Program-made: the position numbers and the translations under genes | Shown here: positions 36,131 through 47,068 of the stretch, piece by piece | How the letters are laid out: every line of letters starts with the position of its first letter | How positions within the stretch are numbered: the stretch's first letter is position 1 | Origin: Morella rubra | Taxonomy: Eukaryota; Streptophyta; Magnoliopsida; Fagales; Myricaceae | Direction: 5' to 3' | DNA: 64,000 bases | Assembly: GCA_003952965.2 (NCBI GenBank) | Contig: CM025849.1 | Span: 3,985,003-4,049,002 of the forward strand | The notes under the pieces: generated by a model | Told to the model about the DNA's origin: nothing | What the model saw: only the letters and a program-made list of their open reading frames with translations | The model's database searches: none

Positions 36131-38028
36131 GTGTTGGAGAGTAGTGGCTTCAATAGAGGCGCAGCATGAAAAAGGGCAAACTTGACTATTTTTACTTAGG
36201 GCTTCAAAAGTTTTTTTTTACTTTTCACTTCTCATCTCTCTTTCCTCTTACCCGAGTCTCCCTGCAGCCGACTCTCTTGCACCGCACATTGCTCTTTCTC
36301 TTGTATTTGTCGATTTTATTGATTTCATCTACACAATCTATTGAAATCAACAAGGAAAGGTGAGTCTCTCTTATTTTAATCTTGTCTTTTTTCTTTATTC
36401 TAATGGGCTGTGCATTTGTGGTCCCACTAGTTGAACTCGTATGTCTCGTTGAATGGAGTTTTGAGATTTTGATTATTTTGTGATCTAATTTTTAATGGGT
36501 TTTCCTACCCACTATCTATTAAACTAATCTAAAACATTTCATCCCAGATTTATCAACAATAATCAAAGTTCTATGGAGATCTCTCAAAACCTAGTTTTTG
36601 TAAAAATTTCCCCTTTTCGAATTTTAGCTTTGATTCTTGAAATAGTTGCTTTAATCTAGGTTGTTTGTGATTGATTTAGAGTTTAATACCTATTTCCATA
36701 TAGATCCATATATTATATGTTAGATTTGTTGAAAAATTTGGATGGGTACGATTTATGAAGGCCATGGGTTGCATAAAAATTTTATAGAGTGGCTTGTTTA
36801 TTTATTCTTAATGGTATTTCTTCTTGCTGTTTGATTCTTTGTTGAAAATTTGTTGAATGTGATATCTTTGTTGAATAACGAAAATTTCGGTTATCTTTAA
36901 TAATATAGTGCTTCGATTTTTTTAAATTGTTAGATTTTTATACAATATTGTTACACTGACATAGGGTATGTTCGTTTTTAGAAAATTTGTAGAATTTTAA
37001 GTGTTTTGAGAATTTTTAGGTGATGTTGGAGGTGTATTGGTGTTTGTGTAATAGTTGTTAAGGTGTAAAAAAAAGTAATGATGTTTTTTAAGGTTGTTAT
37101 TTGTAGATTATTTTTATTGGGATGAGTGAAAAAGATAAAATATAAAATAATATTTAAATTTATGTTTATTTATAATATTTATTATAATTTCGAATTTTTT
37201 TAAATTTTGATACAAATTTATAATATTTTAAATGCGGTTAAAAAAAGAAAAAAAAACAAAGAAGAAGAAGACAAAAGAGGAAAGAGTGGTTGACGCAATA
37301 TCAAGCTGCAGGGAAGGGGGCAAGCGCAGGCGCCTATTGACAAGCTGCTGGAGAACGGGGCAGGTATCGCAGAGGATATTTAATGTTCGGCCGAAATGAC
37401 CATATTGCCCTCCACCAAAACCTTAACGTTGGATAAAGCAGCTGGGGTATTTCGTCCATTCACCTGTCCGAATGGTTAATGCGCTGACGTGTGGGGCCAT
37501 GATGTTTTTTAAATTTCGGGTTTACGCTTAGATATTTATTTCCTCAAAAGCACTACGGAGGGTATTTTGGTAATTGTTTCTGAGCATGGTCAGGTTAAAA
37601 ATGGAAAATATTTAGCAGCATCCTAAATTTAAACACGTTCAGTTGATTTAGAGGCAACTTAGAATGGGAATTTGTGAAAATTCACCGAAACGAACTTGCT
37701 CATAGTAAATGTCCTTATTGTCTTTTATAGTGCTAAATGTCATATTAAAATATTTTGCTGATGTTGGCCGAATCTATTAAGTGCTGGTATTTATTTTTTT
37801 TATGTATTCACTTGTGCTTGGATCTTGTTTTTGTGTGATTAAAGTGTAGCTGGACTTAATGAATATATTATTCTTCTTGTTTGTATCCCTTACATGGGTT
37901 GGACCCATATGTTTGTTGGTTTCCTCGTACTATAGTGCAAGTGCTATATGTATTCTAAATAAGAACATGTCTAGGTATTTTGCATATAGGTTAGGTATAA
38001 ATTCTATTGTTTAATATATATGACTAAG
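36131..38028 (+). repeat. Tandem unit R1 (about 1.16 kb net)
   Basis: First of four head-to-tail units that start TGTTGGAGAGTAGTGGC and end near TTTAATATATGCGACTAAG. Inside: a pyrimidine-rich block (CTTCTCATCTCTC…CCGCACATTGCTC), then a possible splice donor AAG|GTGAGT (36357-36365), GTGGTCCCAC, and CCATATATTATATGTT. Its length and last 40 bases resemble the SIRE LTR, so it is probably a copia-type LTR. Contains the 738-bp element 36964-37701. Confidence 0.75.
36964..37701. mobile_element. 738-bp non-autonomous TIR element, TSD ATA
   Basis: Flanked by ATA on both sides (36961-36963, 37702-37704). Removing it restores the ACTGACATAGTAAATGTCC sequence seen in the other R units. Ends: left GGGTATGTTCGTTTTTAGAA, right reverse complement GAGCAAGTTCGTTTCGGTGA. 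A more GC-rich core lies at 37270-37500. The 3-bp duplication and ends suggest PIF/Harbinger-like, without transposase. Confidence 0.72.
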
Positions 38029-40427
38029 TATTTGGAGAGTAGAGACATCAATAGAGGTGCGGCATGTTAGTGGTGAAAAGGGCTAACTTGTCTTTTTTAT
38101 TTACTTTTTTAGTGAGGGCTTCAAAATTTTTTTACTTTTCACTTCTCATATCTCTCTCCTCTTACCAGAGTTTCTCCTTGCTGCCAACCCCATTGCGCTG
38201 GACATTGCTCTTTCTCTTGTCTTTGTTGATTTTGTTGATTCCGTCTACACAGTCCATTGAAATCAACAAGAAAATGTGAGTCTCTTATTTTAATCTTGTC
38301 TTTTTACTTTATTCTAATGGGTTGGGCGTTTGTGGTCCCACGAGTTAAACCTGTATCTCCTTGAATGGAGTTTTGAGATTTTAATTGTTTTGTGATCTAA
38401 TTTTTAATGGGTTTTCCTACACACTACCTATTAAACTAATGTAAAACATTTCAACTTAGATTTATCAACAATAATCAAAGTTCTATGGAGAAATTTTAAA
38501 ACCTAGTTATTGTAAAATTGCCCCTTTTCGAATTTTCGTTTATGTAAGTCTGAATAACAACCCAAGAGGGGAGGTGAATTGGGTTTTAATAAATTTTAAA
38601 ACTTTTTCAAGATAATTTAAGTTGTATAATGGTAAAGCATATAACATAATAAGGAGAGATATGAGCAAGTAAAAAGAAGAGATAGAGTTAAAGAGATGAC
38701 ACCGTAATTTTAGGTGGTTCGGCCAACACTTGCCTACGTCCACCCCAAGGCTATTTACTTCCTTGGGTTTTTTTCACTATTCTTCAAATAGCAAATACAC
38801 CTTAGCTTCCGGGGTGCTATGGAATCTTTACAAAGCGTTTTTTGAGCTCACGCTTCAACTCTCTTCACAAATCCCAAAACCCAAGGGATTTCTTCTACCC
38901 ACGAGTAGGACCAGTGTTTACCCAACACTCAAGTGGTTTATAAAGGATGGGTACAAAGGAAGATCAATGAATGGCTCTCAAAGCCGAATATACAAGTGTA
39001 AAGCACAAAGGAGTGCAAGAAGACAAAGATCTCAGTAGAAAGCTGAAGTTTGGCAGAGGAATTACAAGCTTTCTTGGTAGGTGCGGTCTTCTCTCTTCTT
39101 CAAAGCACTTTCTCTCTCTAGAAGTTAGGTCGTAGAATAATTGCAAAGTCTATTCGTACAATTGTTCTCTTCTCTTTAACTTCTTGTATTTAAATCTTCT
39201 TTGACTTCAACGGTCATCAAAGCTAGCAAAAGGACCGTTGGAAAGGCGCCCACGTCATTTGAAAGTGATTTGAAGGTTTTGACAATTTTTCAAATTTTTC
39301 ATTAAACCCGTGGCATGTGTTGACACATGGTTAGCATGTGTTGACACATCAAAATTGAACTGGAGTTGAGCTCTCGGGAGTCAGTGCAATGTATTGACAC
39401 TAGTCTTCAATGTGTCGACACTTCAAAAATTGAACTGTTTGATGTCTCGGGTGTAAGTGCAATGTGTCGACACTTATAAGTGCTGGAGAGAAAATCAACA
39501 ACTTTAAAGCGTCCAAACCATTCCAAAACCTTTTTAAACACCTACAAAGGGAAAATTGATCTTATCAACTTGTGTAATGGTGTTCAAGTCCTCTTATAAA
39601 TATTTTAGAGAGAGAAAACTCAATCCTTTGAAATATATCATTTAGAAAAGTGGATTGACAAAGAAAAATTTACAAGACTTAAAAGTACTTAGAAACTTTT
39701 GTTATCATCAAAATTAAATATGGTTTGTTTTACAAAACAACCTTGGGCGTTAAGCTTTGATTCTTGAAATACTTGCTTTAATCTAGGTTCTTTACGATTG
39801 ATTTAAAGTTTAATAGATATTCCCCTATAGATCCATATATTATATGTTGGATTTGTAGAAAAAAAAAAAATTTATGGTTACGCTATATAAAGGTCACAAG
39901 TTGCATAAAAATTTTATGGAGTAGCTTGTTTATTTTTTCTTAATGGGATTTATTCTTGTTGTTTGATTTTTTGTTGGAAATTTGTTGGACATGGTATCTT
40001 TGTTGAATAACGAGCATTTCAGCTATCTTTAAAAATAAGGTGCTTTGATTTTTTTAAATTGTTAGATTATTATACTATTTTGTTACACTGACATCGTAAA
40101 TGTCCTTATTGTCTTTTATATTGACGAATGTCATATTAAAATACTTTGTTGATTTTGGCCAAATTTATTAAGTTCTGGTATTGATTTTTTTTGTATATTC
40201 GCTTGTGCTTAGATCTTTCTTTTTTTTTTTGTTATTAAAGTGTAGCTATACTTAATGAATATATTATTATTTTTGTTTTTATCCCTCACATGGGTTGGAC
40301 CCACATGTTTGGTTGTCCCCTCATACTATCTCATACTATAGTGCAAGTGCTATATGTATTCTCATTAAGAACACGTCCAGGAATTTTGCACGGGTCGAAA
40401 TTGGGTTGTTTAATATATGCGACTAAG
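38029..40427 (+). repeat. Tandem unit R2 (about 1.2 kb net)
   Basis: Same order of blocks as R1: TTTGGAGAGTAGAGACATCAA start, pyrimidine-rich block, GTGGTCCCAC, CCATATATTATATGTT, GACATCGTAAATGTCC, TTTAATATATGCGACTAAG end. Split at 38543 by an LTR of the same family as the one at 23700. Confidence 0.72.
38543..39747 (+). repeat. Second LTR of the 23700 family, inserted in R2
   Basis: Starts TGTAAGTCTGAATAACAACC, followed by AACCCAAGAGGGGAGGTGAAT and TTTTAGGTGGTTCGGCCAAC, matching the solo LTR at 23700-25027. It ends near GTTATCATCAAAA… before AAGCTTTGATTC of the unit. The candidate duplication is imperfect (GTTTA left, GTTAA right). At 39305-39475 it carries repeats of GTGTTGACACATGGTTAGCA type where the other copy has CGGTCGACCG repeats. 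Confidence 0.75.
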
Positions 40428-40442
40428 TGTTGGAGAGCAGTG

Positions 40443-42240
40443 AAAAAAAAAAAGTTTGAAACAGTGCGTTAGGGATAAGTCACTTATCCGTTCCATATGA
40501 CTTTTGAAAGCTGAATTGTTTTGTTTAGTTTTCAAATGCTGAAGGGTTGATATCTCCATTTCTTCAAATTTTGATTTCTCTTTTCAAATTTTGAATGAAT
40601 CTCATCCACATTTTCGCCCTTTTCAAACCTATTTGGAGATTATTTAAGTATGGGTCTTTGTTGTCTTTGAAAATCGCCGCCCAACGTCGTAAGTTCTCTC
40701 TCTCTCTCTCTCTCTCTCACTTTTGGAGACGCGATTTGCAGGGGTTAGGTATTTTTGGAGGTAGGTTTGATTTAATCTTTGGTTAAGGGTTGAATTTCTT
40801 TTCATGTATTTGGGTTATATCATTTTATAAACGACGTTGGAGAGCCATTCTTCAAGTATTAGGCAATTCTTCTACGATTTCGTCGATGCATTGGTGAGTT
40901 TTCTTCAAGTTTCTATCTTAAATGAAGTTTTAGATTTGAGATTTTTAGATTTTTCAGATTAGTTTTTGGGTTGCTATAGGGTAATAAAAGGTGGGTTTGA
41001 GGAGATTTCTTAATTGTGGGAATAACGTATTCTTATTGAGTTATTGGAGTTCCGATGTGTTTGTTGCAGGAATGTTATTATTAGATTTACATTGGAGATG
41101 TAAGAGGATTAAGATGAAAAGATGACTGATGTTTTAAATGGATTTTAAGTGATGATTGCCTATTTAGCAATTCGTTGTGAAATCTTAAGCGTTGAGGTAA
41201 GTAGCTTTTCAGTGGGATTTTATTTCTCAAAACTTTTGTGGAATCTAAGTGCACGAAATGTTTAATTATTTTGTGAGATAAAATTGATTTGAAAATATGC
41301 CTTTGTGTGAGATTAAATCCCTTGACATTGGAGAATTAGATTTTTCAAACATGTACTATTGTTATATAGTTTTGATTCATTATATGGGAAAAATGTACAA
41401 ATTTTTGATAAAGATGAGATGGTTTTGATTTCATGAATTTGTTTGAAATATCTAACTTGAAATGTTGGGTTGTGGGAATATATTTTGTGAGTATACTTGA
41501 GAAATTTATCCATGTGCTGGTGATATATCTCTATGGTCTATGTGGCCAATATATCTTGTGGTCTGTGTGGCCAATTTGATACCCCTCGTGGTATTTTCGA
41601 GGTCTTTGTGGCCTAGATGTCTATGTGACCATTGGTGATTTCTCTTATCCCGTAGCCTTGCAAAATTTTATTTAAAACTTGTATTTTAGTTTTGGTATGG
41701 CTCACAATATTTTTCCGATTCAGTTTGTTGTTATTAAATTATCTTTTCCCCTACCCCATTGACTTGCTACTTATTGAGCTAGTTGTAGTTCACCACTTAT
41801 TTCCTATCTTTTAGATTTAAAGGTTAGTAGTAGCGAGTAATAGAAGATCACGAGTTGTAGTTTCTGAGATAGTTCCAAGTTGCAGGATTACTAAATAAAG
41901 TGTCTTTTGGAGACTTTAGTAATAATTGCTCTATTTCGGTGACTTTAGTAGTTTTATTATTTATCTGGAAAACTGTTTATTAAATCTTTTGTTAAGAGTA
42001 GGATTTATGGATTTAGGAGTAGTACTCTGACTAAACTATTGTAACTCATATTTCTTTATTTGTCATTTTTGGGTTTAGAGCGTGGTCTTTGATTAATGAA
42101 AATGGAATAAATATTCTTTTGATTTTTTTTTTTGGGGGGAAATTGCTTTTAAGTAGGGTGGAAGTCTCATTTTTCAAGTGGAACTCTATTCATTTAGACT
42201 TTTGGGTCGGGGCGTTACAGGTGATATAAGAGCCAGGTTT
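40443..42240 (+). repeat. Gypsy-type LTR piece with primer-binding-site remnant
   Basis: About 1.8 kb ending GGGTCGGGGCGTTACA (to 42219), followed by GGTGATATAAGAGCCAGG. That matches the usual junction of a plant Gypsy 5' LTR with a tRNA-Met primer-binding site (TGGTATCAGAGCCAGG) at a few mismatches. Includes a CT microsatellite (40690-40718) and degenerate repeats of TATGTGGCCAATATATCT type at 41520-41640. The left terminus is not clear and no internal coding follows, so the copy is partial. Confidence 0.6.
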
Positions 42241-42678
42241 TACTTAACTTTTTTACATAGGGCTTCAAAAGTTTTTTTACTTTTTCACTTCTCATCTCTC
42301 TCTCCTCTTACCCGAGTGTCTCCTTGTCACTGGCCCCTTGTACCGCACATTTCTCTTTCTCTTGTCTTTGTCAATTTTGTTGATTCCATCTACACAATCC
42401 ATTGAAATCAATAAGGAAAGATAAGTCTCTCATATTTTAATCTTGTCTTTGTACTTTATTTTAGCTTTGATTCTTGAAATACTTACTTGAATCTAGGTTG
42501 TTTATGATAGATTTAGAGTTTAATACTTATTTCCCTATAAATCCATATATTATATGTTGGATTTGTTGAAAAATTTGGATGGGTACTATATATGGAGGCC
42601 ACGGGTTGCATAAAAATTTTATGGAGTGGCTTGTTTATTTTTTTCTTAATGGGGTTTCTTCTAGCTATTTGAATCATT

Positions 42679-44902
42679 GTTTTTTTTTTTTCTTTCTTAG
42701 CAAACCTTACAGAAATCAACTAGCTACACAAAAGGAAATGAAGCCCGATTTAAAACATGATCAAGCAAACAAGAAGCAGAAATAACACCAAAGCTAGACG
42801 AAGAAAAAGCCCACTGAGCCAAAGAGTGGACAAAGCAATTCTGCCGCCTGGAAATCCACTTGAGAGAACAAAAGGGATGAGCCATAAAGAAATTGTGTTG
42901 AAGACAAATCTGGTCTAGCAATAGAGGGTCACAGGGAAGCTCCTCATCAAAAACCATCCGAGTGAGCAGTTGACAGTCAATTTCAAAATCAACATCTAAC
43001 CAGTCCAAATTCGATTTAATATTGATAGCTGCCACAAGTGAAGAAGATTCTCCAAACAGAGCATTAATGCTTGGGAATTGCTCCGTGTACAAATGACAGA
43101 GAGAGCCTACCAAGTCTCTAAAACAAGCAGCTAAAACTGCCACGTACCTCATAAGGCTACATCCACATTGCATTTCAGCCTCCCCTGTTAAGGAAGACAC
43201 CAAACCTTGCAACCAGACATAGCAGAGATACACCACGCTTGTGAATGCTCCAAAAAATGTTGATGAACCATTTTAATAAAATCCCAAATATTAACATCCA
43301 CACCCTAATGAACAACAAGATTCCGCCCAAACCAAACAGTATCTAACACAATTGCAGCACTCAAAGAGAAATTACGCTGCATCTCCTCACCTATATGAAG
43401 AAACCGATGAGGCTGAGAAAACAAACGAATAAGGATATGCAAATTATTACCTGGGAGCTGTTAAACTTCTAAAGGCCACATCGCCTCACGCCACATAACT
43501 TGTTCAACAAAGCAGCAAAAAAAGAGGTGCAAACCTGTTTCTGCCTCAATACCACACAAGGGGCAAATTCCAGCGTTTGTATCCAAAGAATGCATAAGCG
43601 CACATATTTTACCTCTGAAAGGAAAAACATCAATGGCACATCTCCACAGAAATTTATTCAAACGATCATGAATTTGAAGCTTCCAAAGAGCTATCCAATC
43701 CCCCTCCAAAAGAAGGTTAAAAGGAACAGAGTCCTGTTTCAAAAAAAGATAAATTGATCGCACTGAAAAAATCCCACCAACCTCCAACAACCATAGCACA
43801 CCATCTTTAGTCTCAGGAACAAGATGTCAAAGCTTACAAATAGCCTCAATGGACTCATCTTCAAGTAGAGAAAAAATAAAAGAACAATCTCAAGAACCAG
43901 CAGAAAAATCAAAAAGGGCAACCACAAAAAGAATGGGTGGAACTGCAACTAAATAAGCTCTAAGAATAGGTCTACAATTCTCCACCCCTTGCACCTAGGG
44001 GTCCCGAATGGCTACAATCGACTGCCCACCACAGTACAACCCCCACTGCAAGAAAGACCGATTCTGAAGAAGGCCTTGCCAAGTCCATGATGCACTCCTC
44101 CCTGATGAAGCCTGCAAAAAAGTCCCCAGATTGAAAATATTTGGCTTTCAATAAAACAGCCCAAAGGTGATTCAGTTTAGCCAAAAGGTTCCAACCAAAC
44201 TTGGCTAATATGGCTTAATTCATATCATAAAACTTTGATAATCCAACCTCACCCCACTGTTTAGGGAAGCAAATACGACTCCAAGCAACCGGTGAAAAGT
44301 GGCGAGAACTACTATCCCCAAAACCCCACCAAAAGCTCTTAAATCGCCAATCCATGTCCACACACCAAGTCTTAGGTAAAAGAAGGGATGTCATCTGATA
44401 CTGTGGCATGGCAGATGCTGTAACTCGAAGCAAAGTGGTACAGCCAGCTTGCAAAAGAACCTTTGCCTTCCAACAAGCCAATTTCTGGATCACCTTATCT
44501 CTCATATGCTGAAAAGCTTGAAGCTTGGAATGTGGCATCACAAGAGGAAAATCAAGATACTTGCTGCCAAGTCGCATCTTTTGAAGCCCCAAAATAGTGC
44601 AAAGATTTTGCAACACATCAGCAAGAGTGTTGTGGCTAAAAGCAATAGAATATTTGCATTGATTGACTTTTTGCCCCAACCAATCAGAATATTGCTACAA
44701 AACATGTTGCATCGCTTTAAACTCACGTCCATTAGCTCAGGTAAAAAAAATGAAATCATCCGCAAACATCAAATGAGTCACTGGAGGAGCACTACGTGGA
44801 ACCGTAATACCATGAAGTCTACCAAGACCTTCCTCTTGAAGATCAAGCTAAGAGCCTCAACACGCAAAATAAAGATGAAGGGCGAATAGGGATCACCTTG
44901 GC
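42679..44902 (-). mobile_element. 5'-truncated L1-type LINE, antisense, inside R3
   Basis: Read on the minus strand it opens inside the RT at QGDPYSPFIF (44900 downward) and continues through FADDF, then LLPKTWCVDMDWRFKSFWWG. A zf-RVT region follows (CPLCGIEAETGLHLFFCCF, about 43550) and an RNase H-like end (RRQNCFVHSLAQWAF, about 42830), with a T-run at 42680-42691 as its poly(A) tail. Stops near 44215, 43970, 43800, 43460 and 43240 break it. Relative to R2 about 20 bp of target seem missing at the junction. Confidence 0.88.
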
Positions 44903-45338
44903 ACATGGTATCTTTGTTGAATAACGAGCATTTCGATTATCTTTAATAATACAGAGCTTTGATTTATTTAAATTGTTAGATTATTATACCATATTGTTAC
45001 ACTGACATAGTAAATGTCCTTATTGTCTTTTACATTACCGAATGCCATATTAAAATACTTTGTTGATGTTGGCCAAATCTATTAGGTGTTGGTATTATTT
45101 TTTATATATATATATTCACTTGTGCCTGGATCTTGTTTTTTTGTTGACTAAAGTGTAACTGCACTTAATGAATATATTATTCTTCTTGTTTGTATCCCTC
45201 ACATAGATTGGACCCACATGTTTTGTTGGTCCCCACATACTATAGTGCAAGTGCTATATTTATTCTCGTTAAGAACATGTCAAGGTATTTTGCACATAGG
45301 TTGGGTCTAAATTAGGTTGTTTAATATGCGCAACTAAG

Positions 45339-46760
45339 TGTTGGAAAGTAGTGGCTTCAATAGAGGCATGCTAGTGGTGAAAAGGGCAAACATGTCATTT
45401 TTACTTAACTTTTTTACATAGAGATTCAAAAGTTTTTTTACTTTTCACATCTCATCTCTCTCCCCTCTGACCCAAGTGTCTCCTTGCCGCCGACCCCCTT
45501 GCGCCGCACATTGCTCTTTCTCTTGTCTTTGTCGATTTTATTGATTCTATCTACGCAATCCGTTGAAATCAACAAGGAAAGGTTAGTCTCTCTTATTTTA
45601 ATCTTGTATTTTTGCTTTAATCTAATGGGTTGTGCGTTTGTGGTCCCACGGGTTGAACCCGTATGTCTCCTTGAATGGAGTTTTGAGATTTTGATTGTTT
45701 TGTGATCTAATTTTTAATGGGTTTTCCTACCCACTACCTATTAAACTAATCTAAAACATTTCATATTAGATTTATCAACAATAATCAAAGTTCTATGGAG
45801 ATTTCTCAAAACCTAGTTTTTGTAAAAATTTTCCCTTTTTGAATTTTAGCTTTGATTCTTGAAATATTTGCTTCAATCTAGGTTGTTTATGATAGATTTA
45901 GAGTTTAATACCTATTTCCCTATATATCCATATATTATATGTTGGATTTGTTGAAAAAATTGGATGGGTATGCTATATGGAGGCCACGGGTTGTATAAAA
46001 ATTTTATGGAATAGCTTGTTTATTTTTTCTTAATGGGATTTCTTCTTGCTGTTTGATTTTTTTTTTTTACACTTTGCACCTTTGTAGTTTCATGGCATTT
46101 ACACTTTACACCCCGATATATCAATTTTAAGACATTGGACCCATATAGTTTGGATGTTTTATGTTTTGCACCCCACCATCAAATTTTCTGTGATTTTGGA
46201 CGTAATTGGAAAAAAAAAGTTTTCCATTTTGCTCTCCATTTTTCGGGGTGCAAAGTGTAAAAACAAAGTTTTTTCCCATTTTTCCCTCCTTTATTCTGTC
46301 CAAAATTACAGAAAATTTGATGGTGGGGTGCAAAACGTAAAACATCAAAACCATATGGGTCCAATGTCTTAAAATTGATATATAGGGTGCAAAATGTAAA
46401 TGTCATGAAACCACAAGGGTGTAAAGTGTAATTATCCCTTGATTTTTTTTTAAATTGTTAGATTATTATGAACCATGTTGTTACACTGACATAGTAAATG
46501 TCCTTATTGTCTTTTATATTGCGAATGCCATATTAAAATACTTTGCTGATGTTGGCCAAATCTATTAAGTGTTGGTATTTTTTTTTTTTTATATTCACTT
46601 GTGCTTGGATCTTTTTTTTTGTGATTAAAGTGTAGCTACACATAATGAATATATTCTTCTTCTTGTTTGTAGCCCTCACATGGGTTGGACCCACATGTTT
46701 GTTGGTCCCCTCATACTATAGTGCAACTGCTATATGTATTCTCATTAAGAACATGTCTAG
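45339..46760 (+). repeat. Tandem unit R4 (3' truncated)
   Basis: Starts TGTTGGAAAGTAGTGGCTTC and runs collinear with R1-R3 up to AAGAACATGTCTAGGA, where the unit's usual last about 50 bases are absent and SIRE spacer sequence resumes. Contains a large foldback element (46067-46439) and lacks about 100 bp around it. Confidence 0.72.
46067..46439. mobile_element. Foldback MITE with arms of about 135 bp
   Basis: The left arm (46067-46202) and right arm (46296-46439) are near-complete inverted repeats around a loop of about 90 bases. Examples: TTACACTTTGCACC pairs with GGGTGTAAAGTGTAA, and CACCCCACCATCAAATTTTC with GAAAATTTGATGGTGGGGTG. It lies between two TGATTTTTT words, possibly a duplication or site of exchange. 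Long open frames on both strands here come only from the palindrome. Confidence 0.85.
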
Positions 46761-47068
46761 GATATTAATGAATGACATGTACTAACGCATTAATGGCATT
46801 TGTGTAATTTTTTTCAATTTATATATATTACTTCTGATTTCTTTTATAGTAATTAAACAGTTCTAAGTCCATTATAAGCTACTTTCTTGAGTGATATTTT
46901 TGACCTATTTGTCATACATTATATTCTGCTTTCTTCAGTAAAATATTGGGAGTATATGTCATATATTGCTTTTGTTTTAAAGGGTTTATTTCTTATGTCA
47001 GATTTAATATTTCGGTTTTACACATGTTACTATTTAATTGAACTAATTTGTTTTATTATTATTTTTAG
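46761..47068 (+). other. SIRE spacer with possible splice acceptor before env-like ORF
   Basis: AT-rich and non-coding. It ends in TTATTATTATTTTTAG directly before ATGGTACAAG, the form of a plant 3' splice site (pyrimidine-rich, then AG) placed exactly at the start of the env-like ORF. This would suit expression of env from a spliced RNA; inference only. Confidence 0.4.

Larger units (their letters stand above)
40428..45338 (+). repeat. Tandem unit R3, heavily interrupted
   Basis: Starts TGTTGGAGAGCAGTG (40428-40442), resumes at 42233 and is again split by an antisense LINE (about 42679-44902), then runs to the GCGCAACTAAG end at 45338. Compared with R1, R2 and R4 it also lacks about 250 bp near 42464 (joined at TTTATT/TTAGC). 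Confidence 0.7.

Noticed and set aside
46127-46406. Similar ORFs on both strands
   Set aside because: They are produced by the palindrome of the foldback MITE, not by coding.
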